NCBI GenBank assembly: GCA_028292565.1
Contig: JAQGMD010000072.1
Location: 1-9,745, forward strand
Direction: 5' to 3'
Length of the DNA stretch: 9,745 nt
Source: Burkholderia sp.
GTDB lineage: Bacteria; Pseudomonadota; Gammaproteobacteria; Burkholderiales; Burkholderiaceae
In this document: positions 8,966 through 9,745 of the stretch, piece after piece
How positions within the stretch are numbered: the stretch's first letter is position 1
How the letters are laid out: each line of letters begins with the position of its first letter
Position numbers and translations under genes: made by a program
Notes under the pieces: model-generated
What the model saw: only the letters and a program-made list of their open reading frames with translations
What the model was told of the DNA's origin: nothing
Databases searched by the model: none

Positions 8966-9745
8966 CTAATTCCCAGCCAGAATACTCATCACCGCCATCC
9001 GCACCGCAATACCGAAGGTCACTTGCGGCAGGATCACCGCCTGCGCGCCGTCGGCCACCGCCGAATCGATCTCGACGCCGCGATTCATCGGGCCCGGGTG
9101 CATGACGATCGCATCCGGCCTGGCCAGCGCGAGGCGCTCGGGCGTCAGGCCGTAGCTCTTGAAAAACTCCTGCGCCGACGGCAGCAGCGCGCCGCTCATC
9201 CGCTCATTCTGCAGGCGCAGCATGATGATGACATCGACGCCTTTCAATCCCTCGTTCATGTCGGTGAAAACGCGCACCCCCATCTGCTCGAGTCCGCTCG
9301 GCAGCAGCGTGCGCGGACCGATTGCGCGCACTTCCGGCACGCCCAGTGTGGTCAGCGCATGGATATCGGACCGTGCGACCCGGCTATGCATGATATCGCC
9401 GACCACCGCTACCGTCAGGTTGCTGAAGTCTTTCTTGTAATGGCGGATCGTGTACATGTCCAGCAAACCCTGGGTCGGATGCGCATGCCGGCCATCGCCG
9501 GCATTTACCACGTGCACATGCGACTGCCGCGTCTCGATCAGGTGCTTGGCGATCAGGTAGGGCGCGCCCGATTGCGAATGACGCACCACGAACATGTCGG
9601 CGTGCATGGCCGCGAGATTGTCGATCGTGTCGAGCAGCGATTCGCCCTTGCTGGCGCTCGATGCCGAAATATTCAGGTTGATCACGTCGGCCGACAGCCG
9701 CTTGGAAGCGATCTCGAAGGTGGTGCGCGTGCGCGTCGAGTTTTC
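8966..9745 (-). CDS. pyrB: Aspartate carbamoyltransferase catalytic subunit (5' end outside window)
   Basis: Catalyses carbamoyl phosphate + L-aspartate to carbamoyl-aspartate, the committed step of pyrimidine synthesis. The frame is open to the right edge, with 259 visible residues; roughly the first 60, including the true start, are missing. The fragment begins just before the carbamoyl-phosphate motif STRTR (visible residues 3-7). It then shows the mobile SxxSKGES loop (K33), RHSQSGAP (55-62), HPTQ (89-92), [11 protein letters not shown] (116-126), LRLQNERM (176-183) for aspartate binding, and HPGPMNRG (216-223). All catalytic positions visible are intact. The internal GTG at 9685 is not the start, because family sequence continues upstream of it. 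No PyrI-like regulatory gene is seen. The adjacent PyrC' homologue suggests a PyrB-PyrC' holoenzyme, whose regulation usually involves an N-terminal PyrB extension that would lie outside this window. Confidence 0.96.
   Translation of the reverse strand, partial: ENSTRTRTTFEIASKRLSADVINLNISASSASKGESLLDTIDNLAAMHADMFVVRHSQSGAPYLIAKHLIETRQSHVHVVNAGDGRHAHPTQGLLDMYTIRHYKKDFSNLTVAVVGDIMHSRVARSDIHALTTLGVPEVRAIGPRTLLPSGLEQMGVRVFTDMNEGLKGVDVIIMLRLQNERMSGALLPSAQEFFKSYGLTPERLALARPDAIVMHPGPMNRGVEIDSAVADGAQAVILPQVTFGIAVRMAVMSILAGN

Noticed and set aside
9683..9685. GTG at 9685 as the pyrB start
   Set aside because: The carbamoyl-phosphate motif STRTR and the rest of the family sequence continue in frame upstream to the window edge, so the true start is outside.

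Overview
The window reads as chromosomal DNA of a betaproteobacterium, most likely Burkholderiales and perhaps an Oxalobacteraceae-type genome. This rests on GC content that looks high by eye, on the family resemblance of the proteins, and on a pyrB – inactive pyrC homologue – acyltransferase – apaH block that I associate with that group. The taxonomic call is inference, since no search could be run. Almost all of the window is coding: nine protein genes, two cut by the window edges. I see no rRNA, tRNA, CRISPR array, insertion sequence, phage gene or toxin-antitoxin pair.

Left part (1-5638, all on the minus strand): a five-gene surface-polysaccharide cluster. In transcription order it is wbpW-like (mannose-6-phosphate isomerase / GDP-mannose pyrophosphorylase), gmd (GDP-mannose 4,6-dehydratase), rmd (GDP-4-keto-6-deoxy-D-mannose reductase), and two GT4 glycosyltransferases resembling WbpY and WbpZ. 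The second glycosyltransferase runs off the left edge. The first three enzymes convert fructose-6-phosphate/mannose phosphates to GDP-mannose and then to GDP-D-rhamnose, which the two transferases probably polymerise. The gene set matches the common polysaccharide antigen (A-band, D-rhamnan) locus of Pseudomonas aeruginosa in a different order. A third transferase (wbpX) and an ABC exporter (wzm/wzt) are expected beyond the left edge but are not visible. From gmd onward the genes overlap or nearly touch, so they are probably one operon. A 144-base gap holding a bulged hairpin separates wbpW from gmd.

Middle (5639-6095): a 457-base divergent non-coding region between wbpW (leftward) and apaH (rightward). 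It contains a 10-pair bulged hairpin and a spaced inverted repeat but no convincing gene. It is probably the boundary between the polysaccharide locus and conserved housekeeping genes.

Right part (6096-9745): apaH (diadenosine tetraphosphate hydrolase, plus strand) converges on, and overlaps by 22 bases, a minus-strand operon of pyrB (5' end missing), a catalytically dead dihydroorotase homologue of the PyrC' type, and a PlsC-type acyltransferase. PyrB and PyrC' probably form one aspartate transcarbamoylase holoenzyme.

I found no clearly undescribed system. The points most worth a second look are the 8-base T tract inside the WbpZ-like gene, the hairpins in the two intergenic regions and just past apaH, and the loss of nearly all metal ligands in PyrC'.
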